Below are positions 9,801-18,673 of a DNA stretch of 64,000 nt, in pieces (position 1 is the stretch's first letter; each line of letters starts with the position of its first letter). The DNA comes from Notospermus geniculatus. Lineage: Eukaryota > Nemertea > Pilidiophora > Heteronemertea > Lineidae. The position numbers and the translations under genes are program-made. Where the stretch lies: NCBI GenBank assembly GCA_002633025.1, contig NMRB01000337.1, positions 16,352 to 80,351 on the forward strand, read 5' to 3'. The notes beneath the pieces were generated by a model. That model saw only the letters and a program-made list of their open reading frames with translations, ran no database searches and was not told where the DNA came from.

Positions 9801-11558
9801 ACGTAAATCGCAAATATTAAAGTCGTGTTTCAAGTCCTAACGACTAGGATTACGACTTCAATATTCATTATTTATCCGCATTTCCGATTTATAAGGCCAA
9901 ATTTTTCTGCCTTCAATATACATGTATGGTGTTTAACGAATTGAAAACTTCTATCAAATAGTTGTTGTCAATGATATCCATAGCGGACTGCAATTCATTC
10001 TCGTAGTTGAAGTCGAAGTCGGAGTCAGGCCGTTGCGCAACCTCTCTATTTAGCTCGCTCCTCACGCGCTCGCACTGGATGAAGAAGAGTTAGATAAAAA
10101 TGCCTACTAAAAAATGGTAGGGTGCGAAGTGAGATCACTAATTCGGCGTTCGTGACTTCAAAGTTGTCCTTCTTTGGATAGAGGACTGTCGTCCACTGTA
10201 TGACAGTCACTTACAATGGAGCTATTCATATTTTTGTAGGCCTATCTGTCCTGTGTATGCGGCCTATATCTCACCATCTTATCACTCACATTGTCTGTGC
10301 ACCATAGTAGACGGGGGTTTTGTTTGGAACAATAGTTTAAGGGAAATTTTACACGTAATTTTTTTTATAATTTATACTTACTCTAAACTCACCTGTCCCA
10401 TTCCTGAACTTAGAAAAATGACCAAATCCTAAGTTGAAGATATCGCACGCTGTCATTCTTTGCCACTCTCGGGAGTGGGACAAGTGAGTGGACAGGACAT
10501 TACTGTTTCTGCCGGCCCCCACTACATTATCTTCAACTTAGGATTTAGTCATTTTTTTCCGAGTTCAGGAATGGGACAGGTAAGTGGAAGTTTAGAGTAG
10601 ATGTTTTATGCATACGGCCCCTTGGTCCTTATGAAGTCAAAGAAAATTCATTGAAACTTGAAATTTGGACACTCCCTACCTGCTTCAACCGTCTCAGAAC
10701 AGGTCCCATTTACAGGTGGTTTTAGGGTCGAGACGCACAGACATCTTGGGGGCTCGTTATCTTTGACGCACGTGGCCTCTCCACAATCCTCTTTACAGGC
10801 TGATGGGGGTTGTCCTGGCAAGAGAAACAGGGAACTTGATGGAGAACAATGAGAACAGTGCTAATCATTTTTAAAGTTGTACGATGGACTCCTACTCTGT
10901 ACCTGACGAAGGGCCAGGGGTCCGAATATTTGTAAAATAAATGCAAGTGAGCAAGAAATAAAAGTGAAAAATAAGAAGTGGGAAATTTTGCACTTTCGCA
11001 CGATTTTTTCAATAGGGAGCTTTCGCAAAGCCCCCGAAACGCCAACGCGAACGCCAAACCCATTGTTCGATGCCACGAAGAGAGCACCGAACAAAAGGAT
11101 AGACGTTCACGTTGACGTTTCGGGGGCTTTGCGAAAACTCCCTAATATCTCAAATTGGGGTAAATGTTTTTCCCATTTTGAGAAATATCGCCGGAAAAAT
11201 CAGACAAAATGCCATGTCATATAATATTAAGAAAATTTCTCAAAATAGGGAAATGTTTTATCCTAATTTGAGAAATTGAAAAATTCGCCCAAAACGCCAA
11301 CATTTCCCTCTTTTTATTTTAAACTTTTATTTCTTACTCCCCTATGCATGATTTCCTGAATATTTGCTGTATTTCCATCGTCATTCTCTTTTCTCTTTTC
11401 ATTCAAAACTGAAAATGCCTTACCTACGAGTGCAAATTGTGATGGACACTTTCCATTCACTGGCTTTCGTAAGGAAGAGACGCAGAAGCACTCGGCATCC
11501 TTGCCAAGGAATACACAGTCGGCCTCACCGCAGTCCTTTTCACATTTTGGTTGTGGAA
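815..11558 (-). CDS. Receptor tyrosine kinase, Trk/MuSK/ROR group (5' partial, 10 exons)
   Basis: Single-pass membrane receptor that would phosphorylate tyrosines after binding an extracellular ligand. Exons on the minus strand, in reading order: 11424-11558, 10680-10814, 8461-8543, 7393-7643, 6764-6873, 5901-6062, 4545-4669, 3705-3878, 2199-2357 and 815-1033 (TAA at 815-817). All borders are GT-AG and phases match at each junction, giving about 517 codons. The kinase has the glycine loop GEGAFGQV, the lysine in [21 protein letters not shown] and the triple-tyrosine loop DIYTCDYYK. These read closest to Trk, with MuSK-like stretches such as [10 protein letters not shown]. The juxtamembrane NKNPTYY is an NPxY motif, as in Trk and MuSK. 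The first visible exon starts in phase 1, so start codon, signal peptide and outer ectodomain lie upstream and were not found. I am sure of the kinase class, less of the exact subfamily. Confidence 0.93.
1049..1352. repeat. Tandem repeat in the last intron of the kinase gene
   Basis: About six imperfect units built from AATGACTGACAGCCAATC, AACAGGTCAATC and AATCAGTCAAC, with units of two lengths alternating. It starts about 15 bp from the acceptor of the terminal exon (1033). Confidence 0.9.
1490..1829. mobile_element. Foldback with 26-bp inverted ends
   Basis: AAAGCAAATGGCTCGCGGGG at the left end is repeated in inverted form at 1804-1829. The interior is unique. It lies in a kinase-gene intron. 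Confidence 0.75.
1991..2147. mobile_element. MITE family A, copy 1
   Basis: Palindromic element with ends AATAGGGAGGTTTCGAAATC. Related copies are at 14640-14786 and 31312-31456. All three share CAACGTTATTTTTGTACCGA or a close variant. The copy at 31312 is flanked by ATT on both sides, which suggests a 3-bp target duplication. Confidence 0.85.
2579..2996. mobile_element. Palindromic element with ~65-bp arms (TA-AAGCTAAGCGCAC)
   Basis: The left arm starting TAAAGCTAAGCGCACATGTC is repeated in inverse at 2935-2996. TA is present at both ends. A related element with ends TAAAGCCAAGCGCACATTTG lies at 39579-39735. It abuts the next foldback and shares its terminal TA. Confidence 0.85.
2995..3153. 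mobile_element. Palindromic element TA-AGGCCTGTCCACACG
   Basis: Ends AAGGCCTGTCCACACGATCC and the inverse GGATCGTGTGGACGGACCTT with flanking TA. The left TA is the right TA of the element at 2579-2996. Confidence 0.85.
3241..3370. mobile_element. Imperfect palindrome GGGCCGAACGCACAG
   Basis: GGGCCGAACGCACAGGATGT pairs with ACTGTCTGTGCGGTCGGCCC at the right end, and GTGCTACCGG is also inverted inside. Short, non-coding. Confidence 0.65.
3412..3645. mobile_element. TIR element with 43-bp near-perfect ends
   Basis: CAGTGTGGTGATTCAAACTG begins a 43-bp inverted repeat (3412-3454 with 3603-3645). The element is 234 bp, flanked by AAAA on both sides, and lies in a kinase-gene intron about 60 bp from the exon at 3705. 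Confidence 0.85.
4545..6873 (-). CDS. Kinase N-lobe exons
   Basis: Three exons, 6764-6873, 5901-6062 and 4545-4669. They carry in order the glycine-rich loop ([14 protein letters not shown]), the ATP-binding lysine (VAVK), the helix-C glutamate (FEREVEI), [12 protein letters not shown], and the hinge [11 protein letters not shown], whose phenylalanine gatekeeper context matches Trk kinases. A basic insert (MRRKGSKEK) follows the hinge. The introns are loaded with foldback elements, one ending only about 20 bases from the exon at 5901. Confidence 0.92.
5296..5881. mobile_element. Foldback with central tRNA-like promoter
   Basis: Arms of about 95 bp: GATCACAGAAAAAAAATCGA at the left, inverted at 5787-5881. 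Inside are a second inverted pair (CATCGACTGGAGA near 5430, inverted near 5515) and a tRNA-like unit at about 5586-5655. The latter has an A-box-like TGGTGTGGTGG (5592) and a B box GGTTCGAAACC (5636). No functional tRNA can be folded from it. The right end is 20 bases from the kinase exon at 5901. Confidence 0.75.
6148..6407. mobile_element. TIR element CACTGTTAAAAAT (related to family B)
   Basis: Ends CACTGTTAAAAATATCTGTA and CAGCATTTTTAACAGTG, flanked by TA on both sides (6146-6147 and 6408-6409), as expected for a Tc1/mariner-type insertion. Non-coding. Confidence 0.8.
6412..6572. repeat. Dispersed repeat DD, single copy
   Basis: Matches 15555-15710 over its whole length, including the shared ACCGCCGCCATCTTGAATCT. 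Here the segment CTACTCAGAGCATATTTACG occurs once. In the other copy its homologue is amplified into a 61-bp tandem array. Confidence 0.85.
7393..7643 (-). CDS. Transmembrane and juxtamembrane exon of the receptor kinase
   Basis: A 251-bp exon starting in phase 0 after a KNET sequon that straddles the upstream junction. It encodes a hydrophobic helix ([20 protein letters not shown]) followed by the stop-transfer run MKKRK, then a juxtamembrane segment ending in NKNPTYY. The NPxY-type tyrosine is in the position of the Shc/Dok docking site of Trk and MuSK receptors. The acceptor (TTACAG) lies at 7644-7649 and the donor GTCAGT immediately below 7393. Confidence 0.9.
7701..8299. mobile_element. 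Second foldback with central tRNA-like promoter
   Basis: Ends CACTTTTAAAAAATTCTTGT and the inverted ACAAGAAATTTTTTACAGTG, flanked by TA (7699-7700 and 8300-8301). The arms contain many GACAAG/CTTGTC words in inverse orientation. In the centre is a tRNA-like unit (7967-8041) with an A-box-like TGGGTTTAGGGG and a B box GGTTCGAATCC. The T stem is imperfect, so it is SINE-like rather than a tRNA gene. Confidence 0.75.
8371..8452. mobile_element. Family N half-copy beside a kinase-gene splice donor
   Basis: TGGGTCATGTGAATAAAGAC to ACTGTAC matches the right half of the complete copy at 25427-25541 in inverse orientation. It ends about 8 bases from the donor of exon 8461-8543. Confidence 0.75.
8559..9187. 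mobile_element. TIR element family C, copy 1, interrupted by family B
   Basis: Ends TAGTGAGGTTTCGCAAATCT and the inverse. The internal block GCATATCATGTAAGACCGAG or variants is shared with copies at 29931-30345 and 38677-38989. A 306-bp family B element (8851-9156) sits inside with CG on both sides. Confidence 0.85.
8851..9156. mobile_element. Family B (CACTGTTAGAAAT), copy 1
   Basis: CACTGTTAGAAATTATTAAA at the left, TTATTTCTAACAGTG at the right. It shares GCAGCAGAGTCCCCAGCAC and the central CAGTCAAATCTCTGTTGACA with copies at 26183-26515 (opposite orientation) and 37800-38087. Confidence 0.9.
9643..10048. mobile_element. Foldback family D, copy 1
   Basis: TAGAGAGGTTGCGCA at the left and its inverse at the right. 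Long arms contain CCGACTCCGGCTTCAACTAC. A second copy at 35485-35899 has the same interior (GACATCCTTGATAAAAACGA). The ends resemble family C. Confidence 0.88.
10378..10597. mobile_element. Foldback CACCTGTCCCATTCCTGAAC
   Basis: Arms of about 60 bp (10378-10440 and 10535-10597) spanning CTTAGGATTT. It lies in the kinase-gene intron between exons 8543 and 10680. Confidence 0.75.
10680..11558 (-). CDS. Twin EGF-like exons of the receptor kinase ectodomain
   Basis: Two exons, 11424-11558 and 10680-10814, are both exactly 135 bp, both phase 1-1, and encode homologous six-cysteine modules: [11 protein letters not shown] then [11 protein letters not shown], each followed by a CxC pair and PVNGxC. 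In the downstream module the spacing is C-x3-C-x4-C-x8-C-x-C-x11-C, which fits a short EGF-like fold. Equal size and symmetric phase indicate tandem exon duplication. They sit just outside the membrane, joined by the 83-bp linker exon 8461-8543. Canonical Trk has Ig domains here and MuSK/ROR a Frizzled-type domain, so this module is unusual for the group. The assignment as EGF-like rests on cysteine spacing only. Confidence 0.75.
10950..11341. mobile_element. Family G, copy 1, with nested family F
   Basis: Ends GCAAGAAATAAAAGTG and CTTTTATTTCTTACTCC. The family also occurs at 24873-25126 and 33735-33989. A 130-bp palindrome (11014-11143, AGGGAGCTTTCGC ends) is inserted with AAT on both sides. 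The uninterrupted site TTTTTCAATATCTGAAAT is seen in the copy near 33793. Confidence 0.88.
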
Positions 11559-11824
11559 CTGAAGAGAAAAATAATTGGAAGACGTGCTCATCTGTCAATC
11601 AACCAAACCATCAATCATTCAGCAAATCAATTAATCAATTACCGAACAGTTAATATTATTGTCTAATATAATATCAATCAATAAATCAGTAAGATACATG
11701 TACTTCTTTAATGATCAAAGACTGAGGGGTATGATTTCGCGTCTATCAAAATGGCTGCCGAGGACAAAAATGCGTTATTTTATGAAACATCTTGGTTTAT
11801 TCTAAAAGAACAGGTTACACTCCT

Positions 11825-12384
11825 GGGTCCATATTCATAAAACTACTTAAGTCTTTAATGTGACACTTATCCTTTATTCAACGCAAAAGATAAGTATCAT
11901 GAATATGGACAGAGGTTTACACTCTGGGCCCATATATATTCATAAAACTACTTAAGTCTAAGTATGTCACTTATCCTTTGTTGAACACAAAAGATAATTA
12001 CCACCCTTTGACTTAAGTATGTTTATGAATATGGGCTCAGGTTTACACTCAGGGCCCATATTCATAAAACTACTTAAGTCTAAGGGCCGTATTCTAGACG
12101 CTTCCTTAACTCTAAGGTTTACCTTTAACTATTGTTTGCAAAAGGTTAAAGTGGACCTTAGAGTTAAGGAGGCTTTTAGAATACGGGCCTAAGTGTGACA
12201 GTTATCCTTAGTTCAACACAAAAGATAAGTATCACACTTTGAATCACTTAAGTATATCTATGAATATGGACCCAGGGCCCATATTCATGAAACTACTTCA
12301 GTCTAATTGTGACATTTATCCTTTGTTCAACACAAAAGATAAGTATCACACTTGGACTTAAGTATGTTTATGAAGATGGACCCA
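11825..12384. repeat. Four tandem copies of palindromic family K with a nested element
   Basis: Units start GGGCCCATATTCATAAAACT and end with the inverse, such as TATGAATATGGGC; each is about 90-120 bp. The third unit is interrupted at 12084-12188 by a family L palindrome (GGGCCGTATTCTAGACG) with TAA on both sides. Neighbouring units show the empty site AGTCTAAGTATG. Confidence 0.9.
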
Positions 12385-12481
12385 GGGACCTTATTCACAA
12401 AGCCCCNACAATAGGTTTCCCGCAGATGGACAATAGTTAACGCACTCCTAAAGTTACGACAGCTTCGTGAATAAAGGTCCC
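12385..12481. mobile_element. Palindrome GGGACCTTATTCACAAAGC
   Basis: GGGACCTTATTCACAAAGC and the inverse GCTTCGTGAATAAAGGTCCC. It abuts the family K array and contains one N at 12407. Confidence 0.8.
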
Positions 12482-12850
12482 GGATCGGAGCATTTCATAG
12501 CCTGCGTCCTTCAGCAAAATCGTCGAAAAATTGCATAGTAAATTTCACGCTCCCTCGAGTAAATTTCAAACCTTGGAGAAATCTAAAATCTCGGACGTGA
12601 TGCACATTTTCATTTCACTCTCTCGGACGTGTTTAAAATTTTCTGCAATTCGTTCATTTGAACCTCACCTCATGAATCAGAAAATAAACCTTAATTTTTG
12701 TTCATCCTAGGTCATTGTCAAGGGATTCATGTGATTGACAGCGCACGTGACTTTGTAGTGGCTTCAATTCTGTACAGGGTGTTCCCGCACCAATTCTTGC
12801 ATTGCTAGACTGTTCACAATTTGATACTGTACATGTACATGTACATGTAC

Positions 12851-13248
12851 GTTCTTAAACTCCCTACGCAGTTGTGAGCCGCATCCCCTTCGGTTTACTC
12901 GCTCTCCACAACTGCTTCACTTCGTAGAAGTCGCCGCGTTTGGTCAACAGATGGCGTCAGGGCCTTGCGCGAGTTTTATAGCCTATCAGCACGCTGCTTT
13001 CAGAACTCTTTGGCCCGTTGGCAACGGATGTTCTTGTGCTACCATGGCTACTCGATCACATGATCCGTTCAGCCAATGAAAAAGTGTCTCAGGCCAGCTT
13101 GGTTACGGGTTGCTCGGCGCTCTCATTGGTCGACTCTCTCAACGCCATCTGTTGACCAAACGCGGCAAATATTACGAAGTGAAGCAGTTGTGGAGAGCGG
13201 GTAAACCGAAAAGGGCGCGGCACACAACTGCGTAGGGAGTTTAGTACA
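12851..13248. mobile_element. Foldback with ~110-bp arms
   Basis: AAACTCCCTACGCAGTTGTG through GGTCAACAGATGGCGT (12858-12958) is inverted at about 13140-13245. Non-coding; the arms differ by a few percent. Confidence 0.8.
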
Positions 13249-13437
13249 TTCCATGAAAATTCTCCACATGTCTCACGGGTGGACGTGTATGTGGTAAACT
13301 GATCTGCGTTCCCTATATGATGCACATGGAATGCACATGATCTGCACTGAAGGCAAGGACTGGTCACTGCGTCATCAAACGACGTCTCAGAAATTTCCTC
13401 TGGCGTCAGGGGTTTCCCCTGAGCCTGGAACATCGTA

Positions 13438-13804
13438 CTAGTCTCGTGCCACCAGACTCTTGCAATTTTCAATTTTAGAGTCTGGTCCATATGGTTCCTT
13501 TGACTTATAAAACCATCGTGGCGGACAATCTACCGACGATGACGTAGAACACAACTACACTGCACTGCATGCATGCACAATCAATGCAAAAAGCCTGCAG
13601 CATGCGAGTAAAACGGCAGCCTACGTCACCAACTTTTGAGACCCATGATGCATTGGTAGTAACTAGCCAATCAGCGAAGCTCCCCTTATTTTGAATCATC
13701 GGAATAAGGTCACTGACCCAATTACAATGAGAATTGCGTTCTGTGCCAGACCCTCGGTCTGACGACCTCGGAGTATGAACGAGGGGCTGGTTGCGCGAGA
13801 CTAG
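13438..13804. mobile_element. CTAGTCTCG element with 10-bp target duplication
   Basis: Ends CTAGTCTCGTGCCACCAG and CTGGTTGCGCGAGACTAG. Flanked by GAACATCGTA on both sides (13428-13437 and 13805-13814). A 9-10-bp duplication suits Mutator-like elements. A related CAGACCCTCGG segment is at 4242-4288. Confidence 0.85.
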
Positions 13805-13989
13805 GAACATCGTAGAAACCACAACACTGGAAAGCGCCAAGACTGACGCGAATCAAACTCCAATGCCACTGCATAAGCCGAGGTTTCACATTTCTTAAAT
13901 GAATTTTTCATCATCTCTTCCGCAAGCCTAATGAAGTCATTCTGCCTTTGACTATTTTTCAAGGTTTCTCATGACGATGATGGTTCAGG

Positions 13990-15554
13990 AAAGCCGGGTC
14001 GGGAAGAAAGGCGTGGAACGCATTAACAGCTGTGGGCATATCACTATTAGATTAACTAAAAAATCGTTGAAAGGTTTTTGACCGCTAAAACATCGCGCAA
14101 CAAACGTTACTGTTACCAATTTCTACAGAGCGCGCACGCTTAATGGTTTCTAGAGAGGCACAATTGAATAACGCTAAGGGCCGCGTTAGCTCCTTTTGCA
14201 AAATTCCCCTTGGCGTCTGTCGTTGCCAATTCGAGTCAAAAATTAGCAAAATGTACAATTCGCCGACATCAGAGTCGCATCCGATGCATACAAAATGTAC
14301 ACACTGCATCCGACTCGTGAGTTGGAGAATGGCGTTCTTGATGCCTTGTGCTGGAAATGAGAAAATGCAGAGAAGCTTTGAATATTTTTATTTGAATGTG
14401 ACTTTCTGTCCCCCACACGTTATGGAGGAGGGGAGAAAAATAACCCATTACATCTCAGTTCTGCCGTGAAGGTCGGGGAATTCCGCCTTGTTCCAAAACA
14501 TCTTGGGGACAGGACAATGCTTGCCCAGAAACGATCAGTTGTTGTATTCGAAGCTTTTCTAAGGAGCACCACTCCCAATAAGGCATTCGTCTGTCTGTCT
14601 GTCAGTTCTGAACAACACAAAAACAACACAGTTCTGAACAACACAAACGAACGTAAACGTTAACGACAACGTTATTTTTGTACCGAAAATGAAATGTAAG
14701 ATCTGGTTTTAACGTGCAGTACCGGTATGAAAAATAACGTTGTCGTACATTTTACGTTTATCGTTTAATTTCTCAACCTCCCTATTAGTATACCGGTCCC
14801 GTTCCACGTGGCAATTTTATAATTTTAAGTCAAAGTTTCTGAAAATCCTGAATAAGGGGGTTCACACCTACATATAGTCAATTTTTGATGTAGTGTATAT
14901 GACCCTGAATTGATTCATTCAGAAACTTGGATCAAAACTAGGACCGTGTGGAACGGGCATTTGGCATTTCGATCATTTTCAAGTCTGAAACCAGACCATC
15001 TCTCAGTAAGGGCAGTTTGCTCTGACTTTCAAAAGATTACACGATATGACGCACTAATGCATCGGGGAGTAGGATTCTTTTTTTGAAAAACATAGTAAAA
15101 TCCGTGCCTCATAAATCTTGACAAAAATCATAACTCTTACACTGATGAGCAGCGCATGTTGTTTTTCTGTGATTTGTGGCGAAATGAATTTTGATATCAG
15201 AGTCCCTATCACCCTGTTTTCCCTTTCAACTTTTTCCTAGAAATGTTCTGCGTGTTTTCTCTATCCGTTCCAATAATGGCCGCGAGCCAAATATGGGAAT
15301 AAAACGATCACGGTCCATTACACAATTAGATTGCCTTAATCAAGCGTGTCTCGGTAGCAAATTGTAATTGTCTTCGAACGTATTGAGAAGATTTCGAGTA
15401 GATAGAGTGTGTGGTAATTAGGCATTGGCGTTTCAAAATTGTCACTGCAGACGTATTGTATGCATTGGAAGTGTTGGTGATGAATTACACTTCATTTTGG
15501 AATGTATAGCAATCGCAGACCTGAGAAAGTAATACTTCCTGAAATATAGTCTGA
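13990..15554. other. Gene-free stretch
   Basis: Apart from the family A element at 14640-14786 I see nothing identifiable. Short open frames overlap on both strands and lack any recognisable motif. Confidence 0.5.
14640..14786. mobile_element. MITE family A, copy 2 (left end lost)
   Basis: Matches copy 1 from GAACGTAAACGTTAACGACA through CAACCTCCCTATTAG. The left terminal 20 or so bases are missing. Confidence 0.8.
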
Positions 15555-15649
15555 GATCTCTAAAACGGACTGGTCGAGCCAGTCAAGGTGTCTGAATACA
15601 GAATCGACCGCCGCCATCTTGAATCTATTACGTACTCACATCGGAAATT

Positions 15650-16333
15650 TATTACCTACTAAGAGCATATGTGCGCAACTGCTCTGGCTTTGCTGCCTTG
15701 GAATAGCATTTACTACCTACTAAGAGCATATGTGCGCAACTGCTCTGGCTTTGCTGCCTTGGAATAGCATTTACTACCTACTAAGAGCATATGTGCGCAA
15801 CTGCTCTGGCTTTGCTGCCTTGGAATAGCATTTACTACCTACTAAGAGCATATGTGCGCAACTGCTCTGGCTTTGCTGCCTTGGAATAGCATTTACTACC
15901 TACTAAGAGCATATGTGCGCAACTGCTCTGGCTTTGCTGCCTTGGAATAGCATTTACTACCTACTAAGAGCATATGTGCGCAACTGCTCTGGCTTTGCTG
16001 CCTTGGAATAGCATTTACTACCTACTAAGAGCATATGTGCGCAACTGCTCTGGCTTTGCTGCCTTGGAATAGCATTTACTACCTACTAAGAGCATATGTG
16101 CGCAACTGCTCTGGCTTTGCTGCCTTGGAATAGCATTTACTACCTACTAAGAGCATATGTGCGCAACTGCTCTGGCTTTGCTGCCTTGGAATAGCATTTA
16201 CTACCTACTAAGAGCATATGTGCGCAACTGCTCTGGCTTTGCTGCCTTGGAATAGCATTTACTACCTACTAAGAGCATATGTGCGCAACTGCTCTGGCTT
16301 TGCTGCCTTGGAATAGCATTTACTACCTACTAA
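15650..16333. repeat. 61-bp tandem array, at least 11 units, running into the gap
   Basis: Near-identical units of CTACTAAGAGCATATGTGCG plus CAACTGCTCTGGCTTTGC and so on. The AAGAGCATAT word recurs at 15661, 15722, 15783 and every 61 bases to 16271. The array grows out of a dispersed repeat whose unamplified relative is at 6412-6572. The true length is unknown because of the gap. Confidence 0.95.
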
Positions 16334-16601
16334 NNNNNNNNNNNNNNNNNNNNNNNNNNNNNNNNNNNNNNNNNNNNNNNNNNNNNNNNNNNNNNNNNNN
16401 NNNNNNNNNNNNNNNNNNNNNNNNNNNNNNNNNNNNNNNNNNNNNNNNNNNNNNNNNNNNNNNNNNNNNNNNNNNNNNNNNNNNNNNNNNNNNNNNNNNN
16501 NNNNNNNNNNNNNNNNNNNNNNNNNNNNNNNNNNNNNNNNNNNNNNNNNNNNNNNNNNNNNNNNNNNNNNNNNNNNNNNNNNNNNNNNNNNNNNNNNNNN
16601 N
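16334..16601. other. Assembly gap (N)
   Basis: 268 N between a 61-bp array and a 223-bp array. Reading frames crossing it are meaningless. Confidence 0.99.
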
Positions 16602-17075
16602 CCAGTGTTTAAACCGAGCACATCTTACATGTACATGTGCTTTGCCTATGCCCCACAACATTCAGTGTCCGTATCGCTCAGTGTCCTCAGTTGACACGTC
16701 TGTGCAGGCTCTGTGTCCCCATTTATCAAGTAGCGGAAAACATGGCGCTCGAATTCAAAAAACGATGACGCAAGCAAGAAACCAAACAAACTGGGGTCAA
16801 CCTTTTGCACAGATTGGCGATAACCCAGTGTTTAAACCGAGCACATCTTACATGTACATGTGCTTTGCCTATGCCCCACAACATTCAGTGTCCGTATCGC
16901 TCAGTGTCCTCAGTTGACACGTCTGTGCAGGCTCTGTGTCCCCATTTATCAAGTAGCGGAAAACATGGCGCTCGAATTCAAAAAACGATGACGCAAGCAA
17001 GAAACCAAACAAACTGGGGTCAACCTTTTGCACAGATTGGCGATAACCCAGTGTTTAAACCGAGCACATCGATCA
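16602..17075. repeat. 223-bp tandem repeat, 2.1 copies
   Basis: CCAGTGTTTAAACCGAGCAC starts at 16602, 16825 and 17048. The two full units look identical. The array probably continues into the gap. Confidence 0.93.
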
Positions 17076-17744
17076 AAAGCCAAACCCACCTAGCTGAGAT
17101 GGAAGATAACCTTTTCTGATGAGAAGAGAAGCTCATCGGACTGTCATTAAAACGCTTGCGATAAAATCACGGCAGATGATACAATCTCGCGTGAACGAGA
17201 GTTTATCTCGGACTGGGATTCTAACGACGCCATTGGCATACGTTAGCATCTTGTTTGGAGGCTGCATGCACGCGGCTCATCCTGATATACCCGGATGAAG
17301 ATGAAAACCAATGTTGTTCTCATCATAGATAGAATTTATCTTGCCAATCCTATTCTGCTCAGTAATGGCCGTCAGGTACTCAAACCTCGTCCCCAAAAGG
17401 CAAGTGTAACGTTATTCATGTGCATATACAGCGATAGAACTGCATAAATAAGCACTTGATTTGAAGGTGGTTTCTGACATGTTCAAGGCCTCGTTCCTTG
17501 GGATACTGTATGCATCACGACTTTCAAAACCTGGAGACTAGGTTCGTTTGGTACAACTGATTTTGATAGAATCTGTTCCATTGGATCTTACATGGCTAGG
17601 TGTACAGCTACATGTAGTTTGAACAAGATGGGAAAATTGCAAGTGGATGAAGTCCATTTTCTGCAAGATGGTCTTCTTCGCAACGAATACAACTTTTTTT
17701 GTACATGTACATTGTACATACATGTACACACCTGGTGCATTTTT

Positions 17745-17979
17745 AGCTCACCTGGGGTGAGCTCTTGTCGTGGGTCTGCGTCCGTCGTCCGTCGTCGTCG
17801 TCGTCCGTCGTGTTCCGTTAGCAGGGCACGTTTCGTAACCGCTGGAGCTATTGATCTGAAACTTGGTGCATATATACCCCTAGGTCCGATTCAACTCTTA
17901 GCTTGGCCACCAGGTGGCGGAAAGAAAAAAACACAAAAAGTGCAATAACTCTTTTCTGGTACGTTCACCCAGGTGAGCA
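17745..17979. mobile_element. AGCTCACCTGG...CCAGGTGAGC element
   Basis: Inverted ends AGCTCACCTGG and CCCAGGTGAGC with a CGTCCGTCGT-rich segment just inside the left end. The end structure and the CGTCC-type repeat match a dispersed element type common in marine invertebrate genomes. Confidence 0.65.
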
Positions 17980-18673
17980 CATGGTCCATGGACCATTTCA
18001 TTCTATTAATGACTACGATCAGGTCCTTTCGGCCAACCAATCATGTTTTTGTTTGTAATAAAATCATTCGATTACTTGCATCATTGTTTTGTGCATATTT
18101 TGTTATGAACTGGCAGTGCTTCACTGATGACGGGGGGTATCCAGCTTTTATGGCCTGGGGGGGGGGGGCAAAATTGCTTGCGTCTGGAGGGCGAAGCCGG
18201 AGGGGGGTCTGGGGTTCCCGCTAGTGCCCTACTGAAAGGCCATGGTCTCTCTAGCTGTCTATTGTCACTAATTTCCCAAAACAATAAAGAACACTAAAAA
18301 CAGGAACATTGGCAGATGTTACACCGCCATAAAATATGTCCCAAAACACGCAATGCAATCGTACGGTATGCAACTTCATGCTAATTTTGAACAATCGGAA
18401 TTCTTCCACTTTCTTCGGCAATATCCGCCGCACTGTTGACCAAGAAAACCTCACGTTCTAAATGTCATTTCAATTCATCTCGTAATGGCGAACACGCATT
18501 GTAGGCAGAGTGCACTGACATTCAACCAAAAGCAAATTGGAATGAAGAGTTCAATCGGATATTTAAGAAAACGGAGAAGAAATTTAAGTTGACTTTGAGG
18601 GCAATTTACGGCTTGAAGTAAACAATCTAGATTCTGTGCAAAAAGATGTAATGAGTCATATTTCGTTTCGAAG

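Noticed and set aside
13089-13490. Minus-strand frame with several cysteines, considered as an extra kinase-gene ectodomain exon
   Set aside because: Both ends lie in repeats (the foldback arm below 13248 and the CTAGTCTCG element above 13438). The acceptor candidates give the wrong frame and there is no similarity to the EGF-like exons.
15650-17075. CRISPR-like array
   Set aside because: Contiguous tandem units with no variable spacers, in a eukaryotic genome. It is a satellite or minisatellite.
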